A stretch of 50,737 nucleotides of DNA, from the NCBI GenBank assembly GCA_021810205.1, contig JAJZJC010000010.1:1-50737 (forward strand). The letters run 5' to 3'. Positions 1 through 8,229 of this stretch are shown piece after piece. The position numbers and the translations under genes are program-made. Within the stretch, counting starts at the first letter, position 1. Every line of letters begins with the position of its first letter. Under the pieces are notes generated by a model. The model searched no databases, was not told the origin of the DNA, and worked only from the letters and a program-made list of their open reading frames with translations. The DNA comes from Actinomycetes bacterium (GTDB lineage: Bacteria; Actinomycetota; Acidimicrobiia; Acidimicrobiales; RAAP-2).

Positions 1-131
1 CGTTCCGGACGGGTGTCGCGACACCGCTGAGCGGCGCATCAGACTCGTTGCACACGACCCGAGGAAACTGTCTGCTGTGGCGTCCGGCTTTCGCAGTTGG
101 CGCGCCCGCGACCGACCCACCCGCGACTGCG

Positions 132-153
132 GCGTGACTACAGCGTGACTACA
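132..153. repeat. Tandem 11-bp direct repeat beside the tRNA fragment
   Basis: GCGTGACTACA occurs twice head to tail (132-142 and 143-153), about 105 bp before the tRNA 3' fragment. Short direct repeats this close to an attachment site are often arm-type sites for a tyrosine integrase. That role is inference: no integrase gene is visible in the window. The rest of 1-257 holds no gene I can support. Confidence 0.5.
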
Positions 154-258
154 AATCCCGGTGAATCTCCGCACAGGGCAGCAAGCCATGAAAGAAACAG
201 TGCAGGTCAGAGCCACTATCGGCGAACACCGGTTGGCACCGGGAGCGACTGGATCGCT

Positions 259-300
259 CTCATAATCCCTCGGTCGCAGGTTCGATCCCTGCCGGCCCCA
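259..300 (+). other. 3' fragment of a tRNA-Met(CAT) gene, likely attachment site
   Basis: The sequence reads as the 3' half of a tRNA: anticodon loop CTCATAA (259-265, anticodon CAT 261-263), 3' anticodon strand TCCCT, a T arm with perfect GCAGG/CCTGC stem around TTCGATC (276-292), and acceptor strand CGGCCCC plus A (293-300). The 5' half is missing: the bases before the loop (TCGCT) cannot pair with TCCCT, and no GGGGCCG acceptor strand or D arm precedes it. Such 3' duplicates are what integrases leave at the far end of an element inserted in a tRNA gene. The reverse complement encodes the spurious peptide end GPAGIEPATEGL, which recurs wherever tRNA 3' ends are translated by mistake. Confidence 0.75.
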
Positions 301-552
301 CCTGAACCTTCCTGCCTCGAGAGGCCGATGCGTCGTTCACACCGGCTCGAGTGGTCGCGGCGCCTCGGGACGTCGCCCGTGTGATCACGAGATCAGGGAG
401 ATGGAATTGCGAGCAATCGTCTCGCGAAACGTGCGCGGTGTGCGCCGGAGGATCCTTGAGAAACGCGCGCGGCGTGAGTATCGTCATCGACAATTTCTCA
501 GCGGGAAGCCTCGCACGTATGGCGTGGGAGCCGGCGCTGTGGAGGTGGGGAC

Positions 553-1926
553 ATGGGGCTGCGGGAGCTGATCAGCGAGGTGAGCGAGCCCACCCGCGTC
601 ATCGAGCGGGTCCTTGGGGAGGCCTTGGTCCTCATCCCGGCCGCAAATGGCGCGTCCGTGCAACTCGGTGCCGAACCCGGCTTCCTCTCCTGCGTCGCGG
701 CGGTCGGTCAGCTCACTGGCGCGGTGGGCACCCGTATCCCGATCGAAGGATCGATGCATGGCTGCTGTCTCCTGCAGGGATCCTTGGAGCACTGTTCGAA
801 CACCGCCGACGATCCCAGGGTGGACATCGAGCTTGCCAAAGCACTCTCGATCACATCGATGATCTGTGTGCCGTTACGTCGCCGCACAGGGGTCCGGGTA
901 GGGGTCCTGCTGGTCTCTTCCGATCGCCCCTATACGTTCGGACCAGATGATGAAGCGAACCTCGGCCGGCTCACCGATTTCATCTCGATGGTCATCAGCG
1001 CGTCGATCGATCTCGCGTCCGTGACCGAGCAGCTACTGGTGCCCCGAGGAGCCCGATCGGATCTCGTACCAGGGTCTACTTCGACGGACGACGACCATGA
1101 GCGGGCGGCGGCACGACGTCGGGCGACCGCGTTCATCGCGAACGTGATGCGGCCCGGCGCCGCGGGCAATGCCGTCACGCGAGAGCGCATCGAGCGAGTC
1201 CTGGCGGGCGATGGGATGGAGATGGCGTTCCAGCCGATCTTTGCTTTGGGATCGGGACTCGCGGTCGAGGTGGAGGCCCTCGCGAGGTTCGACGGGCCAC
1301 CGTGGCAGGCGCCGGACCGATGGTTCGCAGACGCGGCAGCCGTCGGCCTCGACGTGCAGCTGGAGCTCGCGGCCGCCGTGCGAGCGATCGCGTACCTTCG
1401 GTTCTTGCCACTCCCTGTCGGCATGGCCGTGAACGTGGGTCCGGGCGCGCTGCGATCCAAGGCGCTCTTCGAACTGATCGAGTCGTCGACACCGAGCCGG
1501 ATCACCCTGGAGCTGACCGAGCACGTCGACATCGATTTCTGCGCAGAGATCCGAAGTGCGCGCCAGACGCTTCGAGAGATGGGCGTCAAGCTGGCGATCG
1601 ACGATACCGGAACCGGTTTCGCCAGCCTGTCGCTCGTGCTCGAGATGGCACCTGACATCATCAAGCTCGACCGGCGGCTGACCGATGGGATCGATGTCGA
1701 TCCGGTGCGCCGAGCACTCGCGAGATCCCTGGTGTCCTTCGCAGCCGAGACCGGTGCTCGGGTCGTCGCCGAGGGCATCGAGACCGAGGCGGAGCTGGGC
1801 GTGCTGACCGATCTTGGCGTGCCGTTCGGCCAGGGCCACTATCTCGAACGACCCGGGAAGCTGGAGGATCTGCATCTGATGTCGGGGCAGCCGGCAGGGG
1901 TTGCCACGCCTCACCGCCCGAGGTGA
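553..1926 (+). CDS. GAF-EAL protein, probable cyclic-di-GMP phosphodiesterase
   Basis: A 457-residue soluble protein. Residues about 10-155 look like a GAF sensor domain. Residues about 205-450 form an EAL domain with the expected active-site set visible: E241 of EAL (VEVEALARF), N294 (NVGP), E323 (ELTE), D350-D351 (AIDDTGTGF), K371 (IKLD), E407 and E410 (VVAEGIE) and Q427 (GQG). It should therefore hydrolyse c-di-GMP to pGpG, gated by whatever the GAF domain binds. There is no GGDEF domain. The ATG start has a purine-rich GGAGGTGGGG ribosome site directly upstream. The 250 bp between the tRNA fragment and this gene show nothing else. A GCCCC-GCC-GGGGC hairpin at 2012-2024, without a T tract, may end the transcript. 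Confidence 0.85.
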   Translation: MGLRELISEVSEPTRVIERVLGEALVLIPAANGASVQLGAEPGFLSCVAAVGQLTGAVGTRIPIEGSMHGCCLLQGSLEHCSNTADDPRVDIELAKALSITSMICVPLRRRTGVRVGVLLVSSDRPYTFGPDDEANLGRLTDFISMVISASIDLASVTEQLLVPRGARSDLVPGSTSTDDDHERAAARRRATAFIANVMRPGAAGNAVTRERIERVLAGDGMEMAFQPIFALGSGLAVEVEALARFDGPPWQAPDRWFADAAAVGLDVQLELAAAVRAIAYLRFLPLPVGMAVNVGPGALRSKALFELIESSTPSRITLELTEHVDIDFCAEIRSARQTLREMGVKLAIDDTGTGFASLSLVLEMAPDIIKLDRRLTDGIDVDPVRRALARSLVSFAAETGARVVAEGIETEAELGVLTDLGVPFGQGHYLERPGKLEDLHLMSGQPAGVATPHRPR

Positions 1927-2071
1927 GATGGGTGGCGCCGATTCGTCAGCGCACGGCGGCGGTGCGTACCGTTGAGCCGGCGAGTGAGCTTTCGCTGGGC
2001 GCCACCTTCACGCCCCGCCGGGGCGCCTGCCGGCCGTTGCCGGTGGGAGGGACGAGGAGAGAGGTACGGGC

Positions 2072-2839
2072 ATGTGGAACAGCTTCAAGACCGATGACCA
2101 TCTGGGTATCTCGGCCGAGATCACTACGTACCCGGGTGGCAATGGCGACGAGATCCACGCCTACGTCGTGCGTCCGCTCTCCGACGCTCCGGTGCCGGGC
2201 GTCGTGCTCGTCCATCACATGCCGGGATGGGACGAGTTCTACCAAGAGTTCGCCGAGCGCCTCGGCCGGCACGGCTACCTCGTGATCTGCCCGGACCTCT
2301 ACTGCCGTTACGGCCACGGCACGCCAGACGACGTCGCGGCAAAGGTCCGCAGCGACGGCGGCGTCCACGACGACAGCGTCGTCGCCGACTGCGAAGCGGC
2401 GGCACAGTGGTTGCGAAGCGACCCCGCCTGCAGCGCCAAGCTGGGCGTCATCGGCTCGTGCTCAGGGGGTCGGCACGCGGTGCTCGTCGCTTCCCGGGCG
2501 CCGGGTTTCCAGGCGGTCGTCGACCTCTGGGGTGGCGGTGTGATCATGTCCGAGGACCAGCGCACGCCGGCCCGGCCCGTGGCTCCGATCACCTATACCG
2601 CCGATCTGGACGCACCGCTGCTCGGCATCTTCGGCAACGACGATCAGTCGCCGACGCCCGCCCAAGTCGACCAGCATCAGGCCGAGCTGGAAAAGCTGGG
2701 CAAGACGTTCGAGTTCCACCGCTACGACGGCGCGGGGCACGGGTTCTTCTATTACCACACGCCCATGTACCGACAGGAACAGACGATGGACGGCTGGGCG
2801 AAGATCTTCTCGTTCTTCGAGAAGCATCTGAAAGGCTGA
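2072..2839 (+). CDS. Dienelactone hydrolase family protein
   Basis: A 255-residue alpha/beta hydrolase of the dienelactone hydrolase family. The catalytic triad can be placed: nucleophile C130 in GSCSGG, acid D190 or D191 in FGNDDQSPT, and H223 in GAGHGFF. Cysteine as nucleophile is the classical dienelactone hydrolase arrangement. Family members hydrolyse lactones from chlorocatechol or protoanemonin routes, but many are general esterases, so the substrate is not assigned. No signal peptide is seen. The DUF6295 gene follows after 37 bp, so the two are probably co-transcribed. Confidence 0.85.
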   Translation: MWNSFKTDDHLGISAEITTYPGGNGDEIHAYVVRPLSDAPVPGVVLVHHMPGWDEFYQEFAERLGRHGYLVICPDLYCRYGHGTPDDVAAKVRSDGGVHDDSVVADCEAAAQWLRSDPACSAKLGVIGSCSGGRHAVLVASRAPGFQAVVDLWGGGVIMSEDQRTPARPVAPITYTADLDAPLLGIFGNDDQSPTPAQVDQHQAELEKLGKTFEFHRYDGAGHGFFYYHTPMYRQEQTMDGWAKIFSFFEKHLKG

Positions 2840-2876
2840 CCCTGACCACGCAGAAGTACGAGAGAGGAAACAGTCC

Positions 2877-3137
2877 ATGTGCACGATGATCGCCACGAGC
2901 ACCGCCGTCACGGGAGCTGGCAAGGGCTCCGGTGGGTGGTTCCCCATCTCCAAGGCGACGGTCGGCTACGACCACGCGACGCACTCGGGCACAGCGCACG
3001 CGCTCTTGCTGGACTTCACCAACTACGAGCTCGGCCTCGACGCGCGTGTCGCGCTCGAGCTCGACCTTCGCTCGGGCCGGGCACTGCTCGCGCAGCTCGA
3101 GTTGGCCATCGAGGCGGCTGAGGCGAGCGGGGTCTAG
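2877..3137 (+). CDS. DUF6295 family small protein
   Basis: An 86-residue protein starting MCTMIATST, with the conserved run GWFPISKATVGYDHATHSG and a hydrophobic centre containing LLLDFTNYELG. I recognise this as the DUF6295 family of small actinobacterial proteins of unknown function, often found near hydrolases. The C-terminal half is predicted helical and acidic. The start has GAGAGGAAAC upstream. It is convergent with the M24 gene that ends 76 bp downstream. No catalytic residues can be assigned. Confidence 0.75.
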   Translation: MCTMIATSTAVTGAGKGSGGWFPISKATVGYDHATHSGTAHALLLDFTNYELGLDARVALELDLRSGRALLAQLELAIEAAEASGV

Positions 3138-3212
3138 GACTGGCCTGTCGGCCGGAGCACAACGTGCCGTGACCGACGCGACGCCGCACGATGGTGTCGG
3201 ACGATGCTGTGG

Positions 3213-4367
3213 TCACTTGGCCGAACCGATCCGTCCGAGGCCCCGCGCGAACCGATGGAGCGGCTCGTGCCCGGCGTCGGTGACCAGCACCAGCTCGCCA
3301 GTCTGCACGCCGGCGCTGCCGTCGGGAGCCACGACGTTGGGCTGCACGACGACGGTCATGCCGGCCTCGAGCACGAAGTCGTCGTGACGGCCAGGACGTC
3401 CCTCCCCCGGGACGACGGGCGGGAAGTAGCCGCCCACGTAGCCGTGGACGATGTCGTCGCACGTGGCGAACCCCGCCTCCTCGATCAGGTGTGCTGCCTC
3501 GGCCAACTCGCGGCCCGTCGTGCCGGCGCGCACTCGGGCCAGCACGGCCTCGAAAGCTGCCGTCGCCACGGCGTGCAGCTCGGCGTAGCGCGGCGTCGGG
3601 GGGGCCTCGACGGTGAACGTGCGGAGCACCTGGCCGGTGTAGCCCCACCAGTTGGCGCTGATCTCGCAGACGACCACGTCGCCGGGGCACAGCCGGCGCT
3701 GCGACGGCCACTGCGCCGGCACCCGGACACTCGGATGCTCCATGGCGGTCACGGCGAAGTAGTGGATGTGGTTGGTCGCACCGTAGGGGACGTAGGCCTG
3801 CTCCACGAGGGCGCCGAGCTCCGTCTCGGTCATGCCCACCGCTGCCCTCGACGCCAACACCGCCATCGCGTCGTCGGTCAGGGCGGCAGCCCGATGCGTC
3901 CACTCCAGCTCCTCGTCGGACTTCACGTACCGGGCGCGCTGGAACGCCCGCTCGAGGAATACTGGCTCGGCACCGATGTCCGCGAGGGCAGGGAGGGCGC
4001 TCGCCGGCAGGGGCCCGAGGACGCCGAGACGCCCGACCCCTGCCGGGTACCGAGCCCGCAGCTCTTCGGCGACGGTCTCCATGGTGGCGTGGCCGCCCCA
4101 GCGCACCTCGGCCTTGGCGAGCGCTCGGGCATTGTCGAGGTGGTTGGCGAACTGCACGAAGAGGATCGGATCCCCGCCTGACCACAGGACGGCGGCCTCC
4201 CGGGTGACCGGCCACTGGACGGCCCACTGGACGGCGGCACCGGTGCGGTCGGCGCCGTAGAGCAAGAGGTCGACGACATCCGCTTCGTCGGCAAGGGCGG
4301 CAAGGATGCTGCGCCGCCGCGCCATCTCGGCGTCGGAAAAGCGCGGATAATCGTCCGTCGTCGACAT
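3213..4367 (-). CDS. M24 peptidase-fold (creatinase/Xaa-Pro peptidase-like) protein lacking canonical metal ligands
   Basis: A 384-residue protein with an N-terminal creatinase-like domain (about 1-145) and a C-terminal pita-bread M24 domain (about 155-375). Family dinuclear-metal peptidases carry Asp, Asp, His, Glu, Glu. As I align it, the first Asp is E235 (VCEISA), the second is Q246 (YTGQVLRT), the His is kept (H309, HGYVGG), the first Glu is Q342 (VVQPNV), and the last Glu is kept (E358, TGELVLVT). Loss of three of five ligands argues against an active metallopeptidase and suggests a metal-free, creatinase-like hydrolase. GGGAGGGAGGGGAC precedes the ATG. Confidence 0.8.
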   Translation of the reverse strand: MSTTDDYPRFSDAEMARRRSILAALADEADVVDLLLYGADRTGAAVQWAVQWPVTREAAVLWSGGDPILFVQFANHLDNARALAKAEVRWGGHATMETVAEELRARYPAGVGRLGVLGPLPASALPALADIGAEPVFLERAFQRARYVKSDEELEWTHRAAALTDDAMAVLASRAAVGMTETELGALVEQAYVPYGATNHIHYFAVTAMEHPSVRVPAQWPSQRRLCPGDVVVCEISANWWGYTGQVLRTFTVEAPPTPRYAELHAVATAAFEAVLARVRAGTTGRELAEAAHLIEEAGFATCDDIVHGYVGGYFPPVVPGEGRPGRHDDFVLEAGMTVVVQPNVVAPDGSAGVQTGELVLVTDAGHEPLHRFARGLGRIGSAK

Positions 4368-4557
4368 GTCCCCTCCCTCCCGCTGGGCGCCCGTCGTTTC
4401 CTGGACGCGCGTAGCCTAGGCCCCGACCCATCGTGCGGTGCACTCGTTTGCGTCGTGCACGGGGAGTTGCGAGACGGGGTCGGTTCAGTCGCATCGGGCC
4501 GGCCTTCGGCTCGAGAAAGGACTGTGCCGGTGGGCGACCGGCAGGGAGGGTGGGCAC

Positions 4558-5118
4558 ATGGCAACCAACGAGGAACGCCGCGGCCGGGTCGACCTCGTCC
4601 GCCAACAGTCCGAGATCGACCGGATCCGGGCGGCCAAGTCCGCGATGGCACCCGAGGAGCGGCGCGTCACCACGCGCGCCGTGATCCACATCGTCGAGGA
4701 CACCAGGCTGCAGGGCCGCCTGGGCCGGTTCACGATCGACGCCGACGAGCCGGCGGAGCGAGGAGGTGACGACACGGCGCCGTCGCCCCTCCAGTTCTTG
4801 ATGGCGGCGGTCGGCTTCTGACTGCTGACCCAGGTGGCGCGGTTCGCGCCTCTCTACGACGTGCCGGTCGACGATGCCACCCCCGACGTCCGAGCAACGT
4901 TCTTCAACACCGAGAAGTACGACCTGGACGACGCGCCGGCGTACTTCGAGGAGGTCCAGGTGCGCCTGGCGATCGACTCCCCCGCACCGGCCTCGGCGGT
5001 GGCCCGCCTGGCGGCGCACGCCGAGCGCGCGTGCCATGCCGCCCAGAGCCTGCGCCACCCCGTCCCCGTCACCCTGGCGACGACGCACAACGGCGAACCG
5101 CTCGAACCGCTCGGTTGA
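4558..5118 (+). CDS. OsmC-family protein with in-frame TGA at the catalytic Cys position (candidate selenoprotein)
   Basis: Reading through one TGA (4819-4821, codon 88) gives a continuous 186-residue OsmC/Ohr-like protein. Before the TGA is the family signature DTAPSPLQFLMAAVGF. After it, in the same frame, LLTQVARFAPLYD continues the long helix, and a second conserved cysteine lies at C159 (ERACHAAQSLRHP). In OsmC/Ohr proteins the residue at the TGA position is the peroxidatic cysteine that reduces organic hydroperoxides, with the second cysteine resolving it. TGA differs from the Cys codons TGT/TGC only in its last base. No other stop interrupts the 98 codons downstream. OsmC-like selenoproteins are a recognised bacterial family. 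RBS GGGAGGG at 4544-4550 fixes the start. The alternative is a nonsense mutation in a cysteine-type gene. Confidence 0.75.
4819..4850 (+). promoter_or_regulatory. TGA codon with downstream SECIS-like hairpin
   Basis: Directly after the TGA lies a perfect six-pair GC stem, GGCGCG (4836-4841) and CGCGCC (4845-4850), around the loop GTT (4842-4844). The first loop base is G and it lies 20 nt after the TGA. Both match the usual description of bacterial SECIS elements (short stem, G in the first two loop positions, about 16-37 nt from the UGA). The stem may continue below a T-T mismatch. GC-rich coding DNA makes chance hairpins common, so this supports but does not prove selenocysteine insertion. 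Confidence 0.55.
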
Positions 5119-5365
5119 GCGAGCGGCGACATGCCGCCGCACCTGTGCAGGCGACCGCCACGCGCGATCTCGCCGCCTTGCGGTAGCAGGACCACGCAGC
5201 GTGGTTCGAGAGCGCCAAGCGCCTATCGAGCTGCGCGCAGACCTCGAAGCCTTGTGCTGCGAGCTCTGCGCGGAGCTCTTCGCGCAGGATCTCGAGATGT
5301 TCGTTCCCGAACGAGTCGAGCCGGCTCTCGAAGTGTGAGCCTTGTTGCACTGTTGCATCAGTCAT
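5069..5365 (-). CDS. Possible small hypothetical protein, weakly supported
   Basis: An open frame of 98 codons, antisense to the end of the OsmC gene and divergent from the small membrane peptide gene. Its first 50 residues (MTDATVQQGSHFESRLDSFG, then a charged helix) look protein-like, while the last half is an Arg/Ala-rich composition typical of antisense frames. I recognise no family. It may be real only in its N-terminal part. This is the only candidate I see in 5119-5441. Confidence 0.2.
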   Translation of the reverse strand: MTDATVQQGSHFESRLDSFGNEHLEILREELRAELAAQGFEVCAQLDRRLALSNHAAWSCYRKAARSRVAVACTGAAACRRSLNRAVRAVRRCASSPG

Positions 5366-5441
5366 TGCGGGCGATGCGGTCGGGTGTTACGTTCGGAGCA
5401 GTCGGACACCCATTCCAAAGAGGCCACAGCGGGGAGGCATC

Positions 5442-5552
5442 ATGAAAAAGTGGCAGCGGTTGCTCTCGTCGAAGGGCACCATCCTTGCGATCACGGCGAG
5501 CTTCGCCATCGTGCTCTTGCCGTTGCTCGCACTGGATGTGAGGTGGGGATAG
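5442..5552 (+). CDS. 36-residue single-span membrane peptide
   Basis: A short frame starting MKKWQRLLSSKGTILAI, followed by a hydrophobic stretch of about 20 residues (ILAITASFAIVLLPLLALDV) and stop. The Lys/Arg-rich start followed by one transmembrane helix fits a small membrane peptide with the N-terminus in the cytoplasm. GGGGAGG at 5431-5437 is a strong ribosome site at correct spacing. A hairpin terminator follows, so it appears to be a separate transcription unit. Family and function are not recognised. A regulatory membrane peptide or a toxin are both possible. Confidence 0.45.
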   Translation: MKKWQRLLSSKGTILAITASFAIVLLPLLALDVRWG

Positions 5553-5563
5553 CGAGCTGACGT

Positions 5564-5598
5564 TCGACCCCCCGGGCGTGTCGGCGGCCGGGGGTCGA
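5564..5598 (+). terminator. Hairpin terminator between the small membrane peptide and the GGDEF-EAL gene
   Basis: Left arm TCGACCCCCCGG and right arm CCGGGGGTCGA pair with one bulged C around a loop of about 12 nt, followed by CGTTCTT. It sits between the 36-residue peptide and the next start codon, so it probably isolates the peptide transcript or attenuates the downstream gene. Confidence 0.5.
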
Positions 5599-5608
5599 CG
5601 TTCTTCCC

Positions 5609-7651
5609 ATGCGCACCCGCCGTCTCGAGTGGTATGTGGCCGTTGTCGTCGCGGGTGGTGTTGCGGCGATCGCCTTCACCGCGTCCACTGCGCGTCTCCC
5701 GCAATTGTCGACGCACTGGACGGCAGTGATCGTCTTTCTCGCCGGCTTCGTGATCCTTGGCGAGCTCCTTCCCATCGAGCTGCGCCGCGGAGACGGTTTC
5801 GAGCTGTTCACGTTCTCGGGTATGGGCGCGATGGCGCTCATCATCGTGGGCGCACTTTGGATCGTCGTGGGTGCACAGCTCACCGCGACGCTCATCGACG
5901 ATCTCCGGCATCGGCGCCCGCTGTACAAGATCTGCTTCAACCTCTCGCAGTACTCGCTGACCCTGGTTGTCGCGTGGCTCGTCTACAGCTCCCTCTCCGG
6001 TCATGAGCTGATCGGACCGAAGACACCACGTTTCGTCGTTGCAGATCTCGCACCCGCACTCGTCGCAGGTTTCGTCTACTTCCTGGTCAACATCACGGTT
6101 GTGACCACCGCTGTCGCCCTTGTCGACGAGAAGCGGGTCCGCACTTTCTTGCTGGACACCTTGAGAACCGATGCCCGCATTGGCGTGACCCTCCCCCTGA
6201 CGGCGCCAGTGATCCTCTCGGCGCTCGCGTTCTCGCCGTGGTTGGCCCCGTTGTGCCTCATACCGGCCCTGTCAGTGCGGGGAGGCGCGTTGAGCGCCGT
6301 GAAGCGTGAGATCCAGGCACTTCACGACGTCCTCACCGGGTTGCCGAACCGAGTGCTCCTGCTCGACCAAGCGAAGGCGGGGCTGCGAGCAGTCGACGAG
6401 AGGTCCATGGCAGCAATGATCCTCATCGATCTGGATCGCTTCAAAGACATCAACGACACCATGGGGCACTTCGTGGGGGACGAGGTGCTGCGGCAAGTCG
6501 CCGCCAAGCTTGCCGATGCGGTTCGCCCCGGCGATGTCTACGCCCGGCTCGGCGGTGACGAGTTCGCGGTCTTCTGCCCAGGAATGCCCGATGCGGGCGC
6601 GGCGCTCAAGGTCGCCGGTCGCATCGTCGACGCGCTCACGGGGGTGATCGACCTCGAAGGGGTCAACCTGAACGTCGAAGTGAGCGCCGGCGTCGCGCTC
6701 AGCCCACTCCACGCCAAGGACGTCGACTTGCTGCTGCAGCGTGCAGACATCGCCCTGTACCGGGCGAAGGGCGCCACGCGCGGGAGCGTCATGCTCTACG
6801 ACAGGAGCTTCGACGACACCTCCATCGAGCAGCTCACCCTCATGGGCCAGCTACGGCGAGGTCTCGAGGACGAGCTCGTCGTCTACTACCAGCCCAAGTG
6901 CCGCCTGTCCGACGGCGCCTTCGTCGGGGTCGAGGCACTCGTCAGGTGGCAGCACCCGGTTCATGGCCTCCTGCCACCGGACCGGTTCGTCAAGCCAGCG
7001 GAGAAGTCCGGCCTCATCCTCCCCTTGACCGTCCAGGTGTTCCGCCAAGTGCTGGCACAGTGGCGCGCGTGGCGGGACGCAGGCCTCGAGCTATCGGTCG
7101 CGGTCAACGTCTCTGCCGTCAGCCTGTCGGATCCTGCACTCCCAGTGGCGCTTCGCCAGATGTTCGACGAGCTCCCCGCACCGAGACCCCGAGTGCTCGC
7201 CGAGGTCACCGAGACGTCGATGGTCACAGATCTCGAGTCCGTCTCCGGCGTGCTGGACGAGCTGAGGGAGATCGGGCTCGAGATCTCGATCGACGACTTT
7301 GGCACCGGCCACTCGTCGTTGGCGCACATCAGGGACTTGGGGCCCGTCGAAGTGAAGATCGACCGCTCCTTCGTGGTGGCGTCGATCGGCAGTGATCGGG
7401 ACATCGCGCTCATCCGTGCAGCGACCGAGCTGGGGCACGGGCTCGGGATGACCGTCGTGGCTGAGGGTGTCGAGACCCTCGAGCAGCTCGACCTCGTCGC
7501 GGACGTGGGCTGCGACCTCGCCCAGGGGTTCTTCATCCTGCCTCCGGTGACCGCCGATGTCCTGGCGGCATGGGCGAGCCGTCCACAGGTCTGGCATCGC
7601 CGGATCCACGCGATGCCCGCAGCCACGCAAGAGGAGGTGGTCGAGCCGTAG
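5609..7651 (+). CDS. Membrane GGDEF-EAL protein (diguanylate cyclase/phosphodiesterase)
   Basis: A 680-residue protein with several hydrophobic helices in residues 1-230 forming a membrane sensor, then a GGDEF domain (about 235-400) and an EAL domain (about 415-665). The GGDEF signature is intact (RLGGDEFAVF, near residue 315), as is the DLDRFKDIND motif. The EAL domain is also intact: E442 in VEALVRW, NVSAVSL, EVTET, IDDFGTGHSS, VKIDRSF, VVAEGVET and LAQGFF. Both synthetic and degrading activities for c-di-GMP are thus possible, and which dominates cannot be told from sequence. It lies about 3.7 kb from the GAF-EAL gene on the same strand. Confidence 0.9.
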   Translation: MRTRRLEWYVAVVVAGGVAAIAFTASTARLPQLSTHWTAVIVFLAGFVILGELLPIELRRGDGFELFTFSGMGAMALIIVGALWIVVGAQLTATLIDDLRHRRPLYKICFNLSQYSLTLVVAWLVYSSLSGHELIGPKTPRFVVADLAPALVAGFVYFLVNITVVTTAVALVDEKRVRTFLLDTLRTDARIGVTLPLTAPVILSALAFSPWLAPLCLIPALSVRGGALSAVKREIQALHDVLTGLPNRVLLLDQAKAGLRAVDERSMAAMILIDLDRFKDINDTMGHFVGDEVLRQVAAKLADAVRPGDVYARLGGDEFAVFCPGMPDAGAALKVAGRIVDALTGVIDLEGVNLNVEVSAGVALSPLHAKDVDLLLQRADIALYRAKGATRGSVMLYDRSFDDTSIEQLTLMGQLRRGLEDELVVYYQPKCRLSDGAFVGVEALVRWQHPVHGLLPPDRFVKPAEKSGLILPLTVQVFRQVLAQWRAWRDAGLELSVAVNVSAVSLSDPALPVALRQMFDELPAPRPRVLAEVTETSMVTDLESVSGVLDELREIGLEISIDDFGTGHSSLAHIRDLGPVEVKIDRSFVVASIGSDRDIALIRAATELGHGLGMTVVAEGVETLEQLDLVADVGCDLAQGFFILPPVTADVLAAWASRPQVWHRRIHAMPAATQEEVVEP

Positions 7652-7663
7652 GAGCCGCCGAGC

Positions 7664-8198
7664 TCAGCTGTCGCGGACAGGGATCTCCCACCACGCGAGA
7701 CCGGCGAGGCCGGACCGGTACGGGCGTCCATCACCGAGCCGCACGGTGCCGCGCACACCTCGACTGCCTCGTCGCCGCCGTCTCCTGGGACTCCGCCCAT
7801 CTCGGCGACGGGGGTTCGAAGCGCCATCGCGAGCACGACGTCGGCGACGTCGATCTCGAGGAGGCCCGGGTCGACCGCCTGGCCATGGGGGTACCCGCCA
7901 CACTGCGACGTGCCACGGGCGGACGAGTGGCGGCCCCCAATGTGGGGGGGAGACGGGGCCGAAGAGCACGGCGGAGGACGTGCGCCGCGGTCGATGCGAG
8001 GGCTCCGAGATCGCGCGGCGCCAGGACACGCAACGGGCGGTGGGCCGGGAACGCTGCCCCTGGGTGCACGATGGTCGCGTCGTGCACCCACGCCGGCGCC
8101 GATGGCGGGCTTGCGAGGTCGAGGCGTCCGGGGTCGGCCGTCGCGGGGTCGGTGAAGATGACGAGCCGGGCAGGGCGGAGAGCCCCGACCAGCCGATG
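7664..8198 (-). pseudogene. Possible decayed gene in three reading frames, family unknown
   Basis: Three consecutive minus-strand segments look like protein but lie in different frames: about 8198-7922 (containing RPARLVIFTDPATADPG and RVLAPRDLGALASTAAHVLR), about 7895-7760 (LLEIDVADVVLAMALRTPVA) and 7757-7664 (VRLGDGRPYRSGLAGLAWWE, then stop). Together they would make a protein of about 170 residues with two frameshifts. I do not recognise it. The alternative is chance composition in a GC-rich gap. Nothing else is supported in 7652-8229. Confidence 0.25.
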
Positions 8199-8229
8199 AC
8201 TTGCGGGGCCGCTGCCGTGCACGTCCGAG

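Noticed and set aside
97-493. Two short overlapping frames over the tRNA fragment, one ending GPAGIEPATEGL
   Set aside because: This peptide is the translation of a tRNA 3' end and recurs as a false gene. The tRNA fragment explains it.
4437-4459. GTGCAC repeated on both sides of an 11-bp spacer upstream of the OsmC gene
   Set aside because: Short self-complementary hexamers like this are expected by chance, and it overlaps no clear promoter.
4819-4821. Treating the OsmC gene as a simple nonsense pseudogene
   Set aside because: The stop falls exactly on the catalytic Cys, the rest of the frame is intact, and a suitable hairpin follows. It remains the main alternative until sel genes are checked.
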